Positions 27,175-36,582 of a DNA stretch of 64,000 nt are shown piece after piece. The stretch is from positions 1 through 64,000 of the forward strand of contig NZ_MBLO01000005.1 in assembly GCF_001854805.1 (NCBI RefSeq). Reading direction: 5' to 3'. Below the pieces are notes generated by a model, which saw nothing but the letters and a program-made list of their open reading frames with translations, ran no database searches and was not told where the DNA came from. Both the position numbers and the translations under genes were made by a program. Source of the stretch: Pseudofrankia coriaricola (GTDB taxonomy: Bacteria > Actinomycetota > Actinomycetes > Frankiales > Frankiaceae). How positions within the stretch are numbered: the first letter of the stretch is position 1; the number at the start of each line of letters is the position of its first letter.

Positions 27175-27512
27175 GGGACGGGGGCGACGAGGCAGTCGAT
27201 GTGTGCCGCGCCCGAGTCCGGGATGCGCTGCTGGTGCCAGCACTCGACCGGGAACGACACCATGATCATGGAGTACAGCATGTACAGCAGGTTGACGGCC
27301 TCTTCAGGCATGTCGTCGAGGGAGTACCGGTCGAGGTAGGTCATCGCCGCCTCGGCCCGCGGCGTGATGGCGTCGTAGTACGTCTGCATGTCGTCCATCG
27401 GGCTGGCGAGACGCTTGTCGTAACGCTCCGGCTCGGTCGGCAGGCACCAGTCGGCCACGAACGGCTCGAGGTCGGCGAACTCCCGCGGCAGCTTCGCGGT
27501 CACGTCGGTCAC
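27171..27512 (-). CDS. Small Rieske-associated protein of unknown function
   Basis: 113 residues, helical, rich in acidic and aromatic residues (DLEPFVADWCLPTEPERYDK, MPEEAVNLLYMLYSMIM). No known domain is recognised. It is too short for a hydroxylase beta subunit (about 160-180 residues). It is coupled by GTGA at both ends, between the Rieske subunit and the amidohydrolase, so it is stoichiometrically linked to them. An accessory or assembly role is possible; it is otherwise unknown. Confidence 0.75.
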   Translation of the reverse strand: MTDVTAKLPREFADLEPFVADWCLPTEPERYDKRLASPMDDMQTYYDAITPRAEAAMTYLDRYSLDDMPEEAVNLLYMLYSMIMVSFPVECWHQQRIPDSGAAHIDCLVAPVP

Positions 27513-28780
27513 GCCCCCACCCGGCCGCGCTGGTACTCGTCCAACCATTTCGCCGTCTCCTTGTGCAGGTGCCGGCACAGCACCTCCTGGTCGCCCAGCG
27601 GGAACCGGTCGACCACCCGGGACTCCATCATCGTCTGGGTCGCCTCCAGGGTGTTTGCGTCCTGTAGGCCGAACTCCTTGAACGTCAGCGCGGTGAGCTC
27701 GTGGGCGATCCGCTCACGTGGCGTCTTCGCCGGAACAAAATAGAGCGTTCCCTCGAAGACGTGGCTGTTGTACGACGTCGGCCAGTAGTGGTAGGTGAGG
27801 TACCAGCCCTGACCCCAGATCAGGATGGTGAAGTTCGGGAACAGCTGGAACGAATCAAGCCCCCACGGATCACACTTGGCGGGGTTCACACCGTCCGGCA
27901 GCTTGTCAACGCCGAGATCGGGGATGTCCCAGGGGCCGAACAGGCCGCTGCGGCAGATATCCTCTATCGGCTTGCGCATGTCCTGGTCCAGCTCCCACGC
28001 TCGGATCCCCGCCGTGCTCACCAGACGGTGCGGGCCGTCGATCCGGTAGTGCGGGGCTTCGAAACCCGCCTCCTGGGCGGCGTTGGAAAACTTCGCCGGC
28101 GACTGCCGCGCGTGCAGGACCGGTGCATGGTAAAATTCCTGGAAGGCGTCCATGTAGAGCTTCCAGTTCGCTTTGACCTCGGAGCGGTAGTGCCAGCGCT
28201 CGGTCATCTTGTCGAAGGGATAGCCCTCGATCGAGGTGACCATCGGGCCGAGGAACTCCCGCAACGGCTGCTCGGGCTCCTTGGCGAGGTTGACGAAGAT
28301 AAATCCTTCCCAGACGTCACAGTGAACGGGGACGAGGCCGTAGTCGTTCTTGTCGAGGTCGAAGAACTCGCCCTCCTGCTGCACAAAATTCAGTGCGCCG
28401 TCGAGGTCGTAGCGCCAGGCGTGGTACTTGCAGATGAACTGCCGGCAGGTGCCGCTCGTCTCCTCGCCGGGGAAGTCGTTCCACACCAGCTTGTTTCCCC
28501 GATGACGACAGATGTTATGGAACGCCGCGACCTGGCCGCTCCTGTCCCGCACCACGATGATCGACGTCTTGGCAACGTGGATCTCCTTGGTGAAATAGCT
28601 GCCGGTCCTCGGCAGCAGATCCACCCGCCCAACGTTGAGCCAGCCGCGCTTGAAGATCGCTTCCCGCTCGAGCTCGTATAACTCCGGCGAGATCGAGTCC
28701 TCGTACGACACCGGCTCGGTTCCGAGTTCCGGATAGTGCTCCGTCCAGCTGCCCTCGGACGGCTTGGGCCAACGAACCAC
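27509..28780 (-). CDS. Rieske non-heme iron oxygenase, alpha subunit
   Basis: 423 residues. The Rieske centre is C91-R-H93 and C117-K-Y-H120. The mononuclear iron ligands H218 and H223 are in EFYHAPVLHA, preceded by the bridging Asp in MDAFQEF. It activates oxygen to hydroxylate or demethylate an aromatic or steroid-like ring. GTG 28780 has GAGGAG upstream. It is the first gene of an operon with the 113-residue protein, amidohydrolase, SDR and CMD protein. Tandem CAAG-TA-CTTGATA palindromes lie 112-139 bp upstream. No reductase is in this operon; a ferredoxin occurs at 47762. Confidence 0.92.
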   Translation of the reverse strand: MVRWPKPSEGSWTEHYPELGTEPVSYEDSISPELYELEREAIFKRGWLNVGRVDLLPRTGSYFTKEIHVAKTSIIVVRDRSGQVAAFHNICRHRGNKLVWNDFPGEETSGTCRQFICKYHAWRYDLDGALNFVQQEGEFFDLDKNDYGLVPVHCDVWEGFIFVNLAKEPEQPLREFLGPMVTSIEGYPFDKMTERWHYRSEVKANWKLYMDAFQEFYHAPVLHARQSPAKFSNAAQEAGFEAPHYRIDGPHRLVSTAGIRAWELDQDMRKPIEDICRSGLFGPWDIPDLGVDKLPDGVNPAKCDPWGLDSFQLFPNFTILIWGQGWYLTYHYWPTSYNSHVFEGTLYFVPAKTPRERIAHELTALTFKEFGLQDANTLEATQTMMESRVVDRFPLGDQEVLCRHLHKETAKWLDEYQRGRVGA

Positions 28781-28891
28781 TGCCTACTCCTCTGCCACGG
28801 ATGACGGGACGGGTTCCGGGGGCGCCCCAGTGGAGTCCGGCCGTCCCCGGAACCCCCCGGGTCGAAGCTATACGCCCCCTTGGGCTATCCG

Positions 28892-28919
28892 CAAGTACTT
28901 GATATTAAGTACTTGATAT
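28892..28919 (-). promoter_or_regulatory. Tandem AAGTACTTGATAT sites (candidate MarR operator)
   Basis: AAGTACTTGATAT occurs at 28893-28905 and again at 28907-28919, 14 bp apart; the first contains the perfect palindrome CAAGTACTTG. It lies upstream of the Rieske operon. It matches the sites at 21771-21813 in the CAAG-N2-CTTGATA core. Confidence 0.65.
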
Positions 28920-29103
28920 GCAAGGCTGGCGACCTTAGGTACGTGGAAGACAACAGTCCGAACGGGGCGATCGTGGCGGTCCATCGGCATCTCTGGCTCC
29001 CACCGTGCCCGGTATGACACTCAAGGTGGTCATGACCGTCTCGTGGTCCCGACACGGCAAGGTCGCGGGCGCGGCGCCCTCGGTCGACGCGCCCTTGACG
29101 GGC

Positions 29104-29121
29104 ACATCAAGGCATTGATAA
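29104..29121 (+). promoter_or_regulatory. Single ACATCAAGGCATTGATAA site (candidate MarR operator)
   Basis: ACATCAAGGCATTGATAA differs in only two positions from ACATCAAGTCCTTGATAA at 21796-21813. It lies 57-74 bp upstream of the epimerase start. Confidence 0.55.
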
Positions 29122-29177
29122 CCCTTGCCGTGCTCTGACGACGTCGCACGAGGGTGCGCGGGAGACCGGAGGTCGTT

Positions 29178-30086
29178 GTGCTCGACGGCGAGAAGATCCT
29201 CATCACTGGCGCAACAGGGAAGATCGCCTTTCCGATCGCTCGTGCCCTGGCCGAGCGGAACGACGTCTGGGGCGCCGCGCGCATGAGCAAGCCAGGTGAT
29301 CGGGAAAGGCTGACGGCCGCGGGCATAATCCCGGTGCGGCTCGACGTGTCCACCGGTGACTTCTCGTCCCTTCCTGATGACTTCACCTACGTCTTTCACG
29401 CCGCTGTCGATACGGGTGCGGAGGGCTGGGGCCGCTGCCTCGAGACGAACGCCGAAAACTCCGGGAAACTGCTGTACCACTGCCGAAAGGCGAGGGGGTT
29501 CGTCTACTGTTCGACCGGCTCCGTCTACGGCTACCCAGGGCAGCGGCCGCTCACCGAGGCGGACGGGCCGGGCGTGCCGCTGCGGGCGAACTACAGCTTC
29601 TCGAAAATCGCCGGCGAGGCGGTGTGCACATGGGCCGCGAACCACTTCGGTATTCCATTGACGATCATCCGGATCTGCTCGACCTACGGCCCGGAAGGGG
29701 GCACGCCCGCCGATCGACTCGACGCGATACTGGCGGGCAAGCCGATCCTGCTGCACCCCGACAAACCCAACAACTACAACCCGATCTACGAAGACGACTA
29801 CGTCGAGCTGGGCATCCGAGCCATGGAGGTCGCCCGGACCCCGCCCGTCACCGTCAACTGGGCAGGCAGCGAGACGGTCAGCGTCGAGGACTACTGCGCG
29901 TACATGGGCGAGCTTGTCGGCGCCGAACCGATCTTCGAGTACACGCCCCGAGCCCACACCCCGCTCTGGCCCGACGTCGCCTACATGCACCAGGTGCTCG
30001 GCCGCACCAAGGTGGCGTGGCGAGATGGCTTTCGGCAAATGATCAAGGCTCGTCACCCCGAGCTGGTGCTGTCGGATGAGCGCTGA
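29178..30086 (+). CDS. NAD-dependent epimerase/dehydratase-like (extended SDR)
   Basis: 302 residues. Rossmann motif LITGATGKIAFPIA, catalytic region CSTGSVYGYPG, YSFSK providing the YxxxK motif, and RICSTYGPEG. This is an extended SDR of the UDP-sugar epimerase or 3-beta-hydroxysteroid dehydrogenase type. In this catabolic setting an alcohol dehydrogenase role is more likely than sugar chemistry, but that is inferred. GTG 29178 has GGAGG at 29168-29172; an upstream GTG at 29154 is less likely. The segment around the start (GTGCTCGACGG) is shared with the EthD-like gene at 21871, as is the upstream palindrome. Confidence 0.85.
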   Translation: MLDGEKILITGATGKIAFPIARALAERNDVWGAARMSKPGDRERLTAAGIIPVRLDVSTGDFSSLPDDFTYVFHAAVDTGAEGWGRCLETNAENSGKLLYHCRKARGFVYCSTGSVYGYPGQRPLTEADGPGVPLRANYSFSKIAGEAVCTWAANHFGIPLTIIRICSTYGPEGGTPADRLDAILAGKPILLHPDKPNNYNPIYEDDYVELGIRAMEVARTPPVTVNWAGSETVSVEDYCAYMGELVGAEPIFEYTPRAHTPLWPDVAYMHQVLGRTKVAWRDGFRQMIKARHPELVLSDER

Positions 30087-30198
30087 CGTAGGCGCGACGC
30101 GTCGAGGAGACCTACTTCGGCCTGCGCGAGATCAGATGGGAATCCATTTCGCGCTCGACCTCGTTGGCGACACGACCAAGCGGAGTTGATTGGTGCGG

Positions 30199-32382
30199 TC
30201 ACCCCGTGGGCTGGGCGGCTGCCTTGGCCTCGCGGCGGTGGCGGTGCAGGATCGGTTCGGTGTAGCCGTTCGGTTGCCGCGCCCCGTCGAAGATCAGTTC
30301 AGTCGCGCAGCGGAAGGCGACGCTGGCGTCGAGGTCCGGCGCCATCGGCCGGTAGTGTGCATCGCCGGCGTTCTGCTTGTCGACGATCGCCGCCATTCGC
30401 TCGAGGCTGGCGCGTACCTGCTCGGCGGTGACGACGCCGTGCCGCAGCCAGTTCGCCAGCAGCTGGCTCGAGATCCGCAGCGTGGCGCGGTCCTCCATCA
30501 GCGCGATGTCATGGATGTCGGGCACCTTCGAGCAGCCGATGCCTTGGTCGACCCAGCGCACCACGTAACCGAGGATCGACTGCACGTTGTTGTCGACCTC
30601 CTGCCGCCGGTCGCTCTCGCTCCAGGCCGCCGGGTCGCCGAGCGGGATGCGCAGGATCTCACCGGCGTCGGCGAAGGCTCGCCCGGCCAGCTCGCGCTGG
30701 CGGGCGGCCACGTCGACGCGGTGGTAGTGCAGCGCGTGCAGGGTGGCGGCGCTCGGGGAGGGGACCCAGGCGGCCGATGCGCCGGCCAGCGGCTGGGCGA
30801 TTTTCTCCGCCAGCATGTCGGCCATCAAGTCGGGCATCGCCCACATGCCCTTGCCGATCTGGGCGCGGCCCGGCAGCCCGGCGGCCAGCCCCGCGTCGAC
30901 GTTCTGGTCCTCGTAGACGGCGATCCAGCGCTGCTGCTTCATATCGGCCTTGCGCACCATCGGGCCGGCCTCGAAGGACGTGTGGATCTCATCGCCCGAC
31001 CGGTCGAGGAAGCCAGTGTTGATGAACACGACGCGCTCCCTGGCCGCCTCGATCGAGGCGGCCAGGTTCACCGTCGTGCGGCGCTCCTCGTCCATGATCC
31101 CGATCTTGATGGTGTTGGTGGGTAGGCCCAGCAGCTGCTCCACTCGCCCGAAAAGATCGACGGTGAAGGCCACCTCGGCGGCGCCGTGCATCTTCGGCTT
31201 CACGATGTAGATCGAGCCCGTGCGGCTGTTGCGTCGCGCCGCGTCCTCGCGCAGGCCGGGCAGCGCCGCCAATGAGGTGACGACCGCGTCGAGGATGCCC
31301 TCGAAGACCTCCTCGCCGTGGAGGTCGAGGATGGCGTCCGTCGTCATCAGGTGCCCGACGTTGCGCACGAGCAGAAGCGCCCGGCCGGGCAGCACGAGCC
31401 GGCCGCCGTCGGGGGTGGTGAACTCCCGGTCGGGCGACATCGCGCGGGTGAAGGACCTGCCGCCCTTGGTGACCTCCTCGCTGAGGTCACCCCGGTTCAG
31501 CGCGAGCCAGTTGCGGTAGCCCGCGACTTTGTCCTCGGCGTCGACCGTGGCGACGGAGTCCTCGAAATCTACGATCGTCGTGATCGCGGCCTCGACGAGG
31601 ACGTCCTGCACGCCGGCCGGGTCGCCGCCACCGATCGAGCCCTGCCGGTCCACGACGACCTCGATATGCAGGCCGTGGTGTACCAGCAGCACGCCGGACG
31701 GGGCGGCCGCATCGCCGGTGTACCCGCGTAGTGCCGAGGCGTCCACGAGGGCCGTCGCCGCACCGGAAGCCAGGGTGACGACCAGCTCGCCGTCGGCGAT
31801 CGCGTAGCCGACGGCGTCGCCGTGGCTGCCCTCGCGCAGCGGGACTGCCTCGTCGAGGAACTGCCGCGCATACGCGATGACCTTCGCGCCCCGCGCCGGG
31901 TTGTACTCGGCGGTTTGCTCGGCGCCGCCGTCGGTGCTGATGGCGTCCGTGCCGTACAGCGCGTCGTACAGCGAGCCCCACCGTGCGTTGGCGGCGTTGA
32001 GCGCGAAGCGCGCGTTGAGCACCGGCACGACCAGCTGCGGCCCGGCGGTCTTCGAGATCTCCTCGTCGACGCGATCGGTGGAGATTTCGAAGGGTTCTGG
32101 CCGCGGTCGCAGGTACCCGATCCCGACCAGGAAATCGTGGTACTCCCGCGGGTCGAGGTGGCCGCCGGTCCGGGCGCGGTGCCACTCGTCGATGGCCTCC
32201 TGAAGTCTGTCCCGCTCGGCGAGCAGCGCCCTGTTGGCCGGCGTCAGGGCCACGAGGATGTCCTCGACGCCAGCCCAGAACGCGGCCGGTTCCACCCCGG
32301 AGCCGGGTAGCGCGACCGCCTCGACGAAGTCGTGGAGGCTGGTGGCCACCTGCAACGTCCCCACCCGGGTCCGGTCGGTCAT
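30199..32382 (-). CDS. glcB: Malate synthase G
   Basis: 727 residues, the normal length for the G isoform. It condenses glyoxylate and acetyl-CoA to malate. Conserved stretches are present: [19 protein letters not shown] (metal and substrate region), [10 protein letters not shown]-type [43 protein letters not shown], and the C-terminal [17 protein letters not shown] 32382 has CAGGAGG. It stands alone on the minus strand between the epimerase and the SDR. It would allow growth on C2 units released by the surrounding catabolism. Confidence 0.95.
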   Translation of the reverse strand: MTDRTRVGTLQVATSLHDFVEAVALPGSGVEPAAFWAGVEDILVALTPANRALLAERDRLQEAIDEWHRARTGGHLDPREYHDFLVGIGYLRPRPEPFEISTDRVDEEISKTAGPQLVVPVLNARFALNAANARWGSLYDALYGTDAISTDGGAEQTAEYNPARGAKVIAYARQFLDEAVPLREGSHGDAVGYAIADGELVVTLASGAATALVDASALRGYTGDAAAPSGVLLVHHGLHIEVVVDRQGSIGGGDPAGVQDVLVEAAITTIVDFEDSVATVDAEDKVAGYRNWLALNRGDLSEEVTKGGRSFTRAMSPDREFTTPDGGRLVLPGRALLLVRNVGHLMTTDAILDLHGEEVFEGILDAVVTSLAALPGLREDAARRNSRTGSIYIVKPKMHGAAEVAFTVDLFGRVEQLLGLPTNTIKIGIMDEERRTTVNLAASIEAARERVVFINTGFLDRSGDEIHTSFEAGPMVRKADMKQQRWIAVYEDQNVDAGLAAGLPGRAQIGKGMWAMPDLMADMLAEKIAQPLAGASAAWVPSPSAATLHALHYHRVDVAARQRELAGRAFADAGEILRIPLGDPAAWSESDRRQEVDNNVQSILGYVVRWVDQGIGCSKVPDIHDIALMEDRATLRISSQLLANWLRHGVVTAEQVRASLERMAAIVDKQNAGDAHYRPMAPDLDASVAFRCATELIFDGARQPNGYTEPILHRHRREAKAAAQPTG

Positions 32383-32428
32383 GGTGTCGCCTCCTGGTCG
32401 GGTTGTTAGTGGCGGCGCAATGCCGGGA

Positions 32429-32458
32429 TCACGGTGAGGACGGCTCCGGTCGGGTCAT
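32429..32458 (-). pseudogene. 5' remnant of a P450 gene after the SDR
   Basis: Immediately overlapping the SDR stop (ATGA), the frame MTRPEPSSP then stops. The intact P450 gene at 35323-36582 begins MTRPDSIG and is likewise coupled by ATGA to an SDR 3' end. The shared ATGACC-GACCGGA string suggests this is the stub of the same ancestral SDR-P450 junction. Confidence 0.5.
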
Positions 32459-33237
32459 TTTGCTGCGTATCCTCCGTCGACGGGCAGCAGTACGCCTGTG
32501 ATGTTCGAGGCCCGGTCCGACACCAGGTATACCGCTGCCTCGGCGCAGTCCTCCGCCGTGATCGGCCGTCCCAGTGGATGGATCGACCCGACGTGCTTGG
32601 CGTACTGTTCGAGGGCGTCGGGTGGGACCTGTGTCCCGCCTGCCGCCGTAAAGTTGGTGGTGTACGGCATGCCGGAGGGGCAGATCGCGTTGACCCGGAT
32701 AGCGAAGGGTGCGCATTCGATGGCGACGCCGCGGGTCAGCTGGTGGACGCCGCCCTTTGTCGCTCCGTAGACCACGTCGCCCAGGCCGACCAGCCCGGCG
32801 ACCGAACCCGTGTTGAGAATGACACCGCCGTCGCCCTGCTTCTTGAACTGCGCCACCGCGTGCTTGCAGCCGAGGAACACTCCGCGCAGATTGACGGAGG
32901 TCAGGCGCTCGAAGTCCTCGACCGTGTGGTCCTCGATCGCCCTGCCGCGCCGCGGCGTCGGAATGCCGGCGTTGTTGAACATGACGTCGAGGCGGCCGAA
33001 CTGCTCGACGGCGGCGGCGACCGAGGCGGCGACATCCTGCTCGGACGCCACGTCGCACTCCTGGGCGACGGCGACGCCGCCAGCAGCCTCTACCTGGCGC
33101 ACGGTCTCCTTCGCCCACTGGAGTCGAAGGTCGGCGCAGACGACCAGCGCGCCCTCCTCGGCGAACCGCAAGGCCGAGGCGCGACCGACGCCCGACCCGG
33201 CGCCGGTGATCACCGCGCTTTTCCTCTCGAGTAACAC
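32455..33237 (-). CDS. Short-chain dehydrogenase/reductase
   Basis: 260 residues, classical SDR: TGAGSGVGRAS cofactor motif, NNAG in MFNNAGIP, Ser in NTGSVAG, YGATK catalytic Tyr/Lys, and a C-terminal GVLLPVDGGYAAK. It is NAD(P)-dependent alcohol oxidation or ketone reduction. Start: GTG 33237 with GGAG seven bases upstream; longer starts at 33243 or 33285 are possible. Its last 30 or so codons are almost duplicated at 36579-36672. Confidence 0.88.
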   Translation of the reverse strand: MLLERKSAVITGAGSGVGRASALRFAEEGALVVCADLRLQWAKETVRQVEAAGGVAVAQECDVASEQDVAASVAAAVEQFGRLDVMFNNAGIPTPRRGRAIEDHTVEDFERLTSVNLRGVFLGCKHAVAQFKKQGDGGVILNTGSVAGLVGLGDVVYGATKGGVHQLTRGVAIECAPFAIRVNAICPSGMPYTTNFTAAGGTQVPPDALEQYAKHVGSIHPLGRPITAEDCAEAAVYLVSDRASNITGVLLPVDGGYAAK

Positions 33238-33324
33238 CGTCACACTCCATCGTCTAACGAGAGCCGGATCGCGCTGGTCGGACACGCCTCTGCCGCAACG
33301 CGAATCGCGTTAATCGGCCGTTGC

Positions 33325-34812
33325 TCATTGGCTTTCTGTCGGCCAGGCTGTGGACTTTGTTTCGAGGTACTGGTCGAAGCCGACTTGTCCTTTGTGTCGT
33401 CCTATGCCGCTGGCCTTGTATCCGCCAAAGGGCATGTCCGGGCCGGACGCCGAGCCGCCGTTGACGTGGACGGTGCCTGTCCGGAGGCGGCGGGTCACCG
33501 CCAGTGCCCGTTCCAGCGATCCCGACATGACTGCGCCGGATAGGCCGTAGGAGCTGTTGTTGGCGATCCTGATGGCGTCTTCGTCGTCGTCGAACGGGAT
33601 CACCGCCAGGACGGGGCCGAAGATTTCTTCCTGGGCGATTGTCGTCGAGTTGTCGACGTCGACGAACAGTGTCGGTCTGACGAAGTACCCCTTGTCGAGT
33701 CCTTCGGGCCGGTCGGTGCCGCCGACGAGGAGCCGGGCTCCTTCGTCGATGCCCTTGCGGATGTAGCCGAGCACGCGTTCGCGTTGCTTCGCCGAGATGA
33801 CCGGGCCGGTGATGGTGTCCGGCTGCTGAGGGTCGCCGACCTTGACGTCGGCGTACATGGCCTCGAGAAGGGCGACGCCTTCGTCGTAGCGGGAGCGGGA
33901 GAGCAGCATCCGGGTGGGGATGGCGCAGCCCTGGCCGGCGTGGACGCACGCGGCGATGCCCATTCTCGTGGCGGTCTGCAGGTCGGCGTCGTCGAGCACG
34001 ATCGTCGCCGACTTGCCGCCCAGCTCGAGGAACAATCGCTTGAGGGTGGCCGCGCCCTTCTCCATGATTCGCTTGCCGACGGCCGTCGATCCGGTGAAGG
34101 CGATCATGTCGACTTTGGGGGAGAGGGTGAGTTCCTCGCCGACGAGGTGGTCCGATGCGGTGACGATGTTGACGACCCCGGGCGGGAGATCGGTGTGCTC
34201 GGCGATGAGGCGCCCGAGGCGGGTCGCGTGGAACGGGGTGTCCGGCGCCGGCTTGAGCACGACGGTGTTGCCGGTGGCGAGGGCCTGGCCGAGTCCGTGC
34301 AGTGTGATCTGGAGCGGGTAGTTCCACGGCACGACGACGCCGACGACGCCGATCGGCTCGCGCCAGATCCTGCGTGACGTCAGCTTTCCGCTTCGCGGGT
34401 CGACTTTGTCGCCGACGTCGGTCTCCCAGGGGTACTCGTCGATGAGCTTGGTCGGGTGGCGCAGCGCGCCGGCGAGCGGCGCGTCGAGTTGCTCGCCGTT
34501 GGTGGTCGCCCGCGGGCAGCCGACCTCTGCGATCAGCTCCTCGCGGAACTGTTCGCGTTCCGCCTCCAGCGCGTCCTGCAGCTGGGAGAGGCAGTGCTTG
34601 CGGAAGGCACGGTTCGTGGACCAGTCGGTCTCGTCGAAGGCCCGGCGGGCCGCGTCGACGGCGCGGTGCATGTCGACGGCGGACGCATTGGCGACCTGGC
34701 CGAGCACCTCCTCGGTCGCCGGGTTGACGTTGTCGAAGGTCCTGCCCGTGGCGGCCTCGACGAGTTTTCCGTCGACGAGCATTCTCGACTCGAACTGAGG
34801 CGTGTCAGCCAC
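33325..34812 (-). CDS. NAD(P)-dependent aldehyde dehydrogenase
   Basis: 495 residues of standard ALDH length. It has the oxyanion Asn164 in VPWN, FTGSTAVGK, the general base Glu263 in LELGGKSA, and catalytic Cys296 in GQGCAIPT. EEIFGPVLAV and the C-terminal GYKASGIGR are present. It oxidises an aldehyde to the acid, perhaps one made by the nearby P450 or SDR enzymes. ATG 34812. It is upstream of the SDR on the same strand with an 87-bp gap. Confidence 0.94.
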   Translation of the reverse strand: MADTPQFESRMLVDGKLVEAATGRTFDNVNPATEEVLGQVANASAVDMHRAVDAARRAFDETDWSTNRAFRKHCLSQLQDALEAEREQFREELIAEVGCPRATTNGEQLDAPLAGALRHPTKLIDEYPWETDVGDKVDPRSGKLTSRRIWREPIGVVGVVVPWNYPLQITLHGLGQALATGNTVVLKPAPDTPFHATRLGRLIAEHTDLPPGVVNIVTASDHLVGEELTLSPKVDMIAFTGSTAVGKRIMEKGAATLKRLFLELGGKSATIVLDDADLQTATRMGIAACVHAGQGCAIPTRMLLSRSRYDEGVALLEAMYADVKVGDPQQPDTITGPVISAKQRERVLGYIRKGIDEGARLLVGGTDRPEGLDKGYFVRPTLFVDVDNSTTIAQEEIFGPVLAVIPFDDDEDAIRIANNSSYGLSGAVMSGSLERALAVTRRLRTGTVHVNGGSASGPDMPFGGYKASGIGRHKGQVGFDQYLETKSTAWPTESQ

Positions 34813-34857
34813 GGTGCCCTGCTCCTTCCGTCCGGCGGGCCGCCGGCGAACCGCTGC

Positions 34858-35292
34858 TCACGAAGGGGTCAGCACGACGAGGGGGATGACTCGTTCCGTG
34901 CGTCGCTGGTAGACGTTGTAGTTGGGCCATTGGTCGGTCATGATCGCCCATAGTCGTGGTTTTTCCTGCTCGGTCGCGGTGCGGGCGGTCACCGCGAGGT
35001 GGTCGGCCCGTACCTGGATCTCGGCCTGGGGATTGGCGGCGAGATTGAGGTACCAGGCTGGGTGGCGGGGTGAGCCGCCGGTGGAGGCGATGACGAGGTA
35101 GTCGTCGCCGTCGCGCCCGAAGATGAGCGGGGTGGTCCGTGCCTCGCCGGTGCGCCGGCCGACCGTGGTGAGCAGCAATGTCGGGACGGCGTTCCAGAGG
35201 TAGCCGACCTCGCCGTCGGTCTCCTGGTAACGGCGGACGTGTTCCTCGCCGAGCAGGGTCCGGTCAGGAAGTTGGAAGTCGATCTCAGTCAC
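34858..35292 (-). CDS. Deazaflavin (F420)-dependent nitroreductase-family protein
   Basis: 144 residues of the Ddn/DUF385 type: LLTTVGRRTGEARTTPLIF, YLVIASTGGSPRHPAWYLN, ANPQAEIQV, and a C-terminal Tyr-rich YNVYQRRTERVIPLVVL. Members use F420H2 to reduce quinones or nitro groups, or to bind F420. GTG 35292 has GAGGAG upstream. It is in line between the P450 and the aldehyde dehydrogenase on the same strand. Confidence 0.9.
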   Translation of the reverse strand: MTEIDFQLPDRTLLGEEHVRRYQETDGEVGYLWNAVPTLLLTTVGRRTGEARTTPLIFGRDGDDYLVIASTGGSPRHPAWYLNLAANPQAEIQVRADHLAVTARTATEQEKPRLWAIMTDQWPNYNVYQRRTERVIPLVVLTPS

Positions 35293-35304
35293 GGGTCGCT
35301 CCTC

Positions 35305-35340
35305 TCAACCGAACAGCACGGGTCAACCGAACAGCACGGG
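35305..35340. repeat. 18-bp tandem duplication at the P450 3' end
   Basis: TCAACCGAACAGCACGGG at 35305-35322 is repeated exactly at 35323-35340. The unit includes the reverse complement of the P450 stop codon, so a second copy of its final codons lies just after the gene. Confidence 0.9.
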
Positions 35341-36582
35341 GATCGCTGTCGGGCCGCGGTGGTACATGCCGATGATGCGGGGTGGTTCGGCGCCGGTGTC
35401 GAGCCGAAGGTTCGGCAGCCTGTCGAGCAGGGCGCTGATGCCGGTGTACATCTCGGCTCGAGCGACGTGCATCCCCAGACACACGTGGGGTCCCCCGCCG
35501 AACCCGAGCGCCGGCTTGGGGGGGCGGGTCACCTCGAAGGAGTCAGGCCGTTCCCAGCGGCTGGGGTCCCGGCCGCCGGCGCCGAGCGCGAGGTGCAGCA
35601 CCGCGCCTTTGGGAAGGTGCGTGCCGTGGAAATCGATGCCCCTGGTCAGGAACCGGGAGAACATGGGATTGGTGGGCGTCCATCGCAACGACTCGTCGAT
35701 CGCGTTGCGTAGGAGCTGCGGGTCGGCGCGCACCGCGTCGAGAAGTTCGGGGCGCTGTAACAACGTGGTCAGGACGATGCCCATCTGTCGCCACGTCGTG
35801 CCCGATCCCGCCAGGAGGAGGAGCAACACCGCGAACGAATAGATCTCCGCGTCCGACAGCCGATGAGTGTTCCCATCGTCGTCTTGCACCTCGGCGTCGA
35901 CGAGGACGCTGATGAGGTCGTCCTCGCGAGCTTCCCGGCGGGCCGCGACGATCGGCGCCAGCAACGGGACGAGCTCGTCCGGTTTGCTCAGTGCCTCCCG
36001 GATCGCGATGGCCTGCTCAACCGCGACCCCGAAGCTGCCCGTGATCGTCAGTACCGGGACGGCCGCGGAGAAGTCGACGTTCAGGTCCGCGTAGCCGTCG
36101 TCGACGAACCAGTCGATCAGCGCGTGCACCGTCGTCTCGATCCACCGTTCGGTCCACCAGCGCATCCGCGGTGGCACGAACGAGGACTGAACCAGCCTCC
36201 GGTAACGGCGGTGCTGGGCGCCGGCCATGGAGAAGATGCTGTTCAGCGGAGCGAGCTGCCCGCCCTCGAGGTCGACCGCTACCGGCGAGGAAGCGAAGAC
36301 CTCCTGGTTCCGCAACGCCTCGTCGCAGGCCGCGAACGTGAACGCGGTGAAGTGCGGCCGGTCCTCGAACGGCAGCCCCTGGAACATCACCGGGCCGTGG
36401 TAACCGGTCAGCTCGTGCAATGTGCCGGGATGCACCGCTGCGCGCTCCCGGAGCTCGTGCCACCTCGGGTACGGATCTTCGGTGTAGCCCGCGACCGCCC
36501 CGACGTTCGCCTCGTTACGGAGGTCGAAGACCTCGCGCAAACGCGCGCGGTCGAGTAATCCGATACTGTCCGGTCTGGTCAT
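35323..36582 (-). CDS. Cytochrome P450
   Basis: 419 residues. Heme-thiolate motif FGGGPHVC368LG, E297-S-L-R300, and an I-helix AGSGTT at 258-263. The usual acid of the acid/alcohol pair (AGxD/ET) is Gly261 here, which is atypical and may alter proton delivery. It is a soluble class-I-type P450 without a fused reductase. ATG 36582 overlaps the stop of a truncated SDR fragment, showing that an SDR once preceded it. It probably hydroxylates a ring or alkyl intermediate of this cluster. Confidence 0.92.
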   Translation of the reverse strand: MTRPDSIGLLDRARLREVFDLRNEANVGAVAGYTEDPYPRWHELRERAAVHPGTLHELTGYHGPVMFQGLPFEDRPHFTAFTFAACDEALRNQEVFASSPVAVDLEGGQLAPLNSIFSMAGAQHRRYRRLVQSSFVPPRMRWWTERWIETTVHALIDWFVDDGYADLNVDFSAAVPVLTITGSFGVAVEQAIAIREALSKPDELVPLLAPIVAARREAREDDLISVLVDAEVQDDDGNTHRLSDAEIYSFAVLLLLLAGSGTTWRQMGIVLTTLLQRPELLDAVRADPQLLRNAIDESLRWTPTNPMFSRFLTRGIDFHGTHLPKGAVLHLALGAGGRDPSRWERPDSFEVTRPPKPALGFGGGPHVCLGMHVARAEMYTGISALLDRLPNLRLDTGAEPPRIIGMYHRGPTAIPVLFG

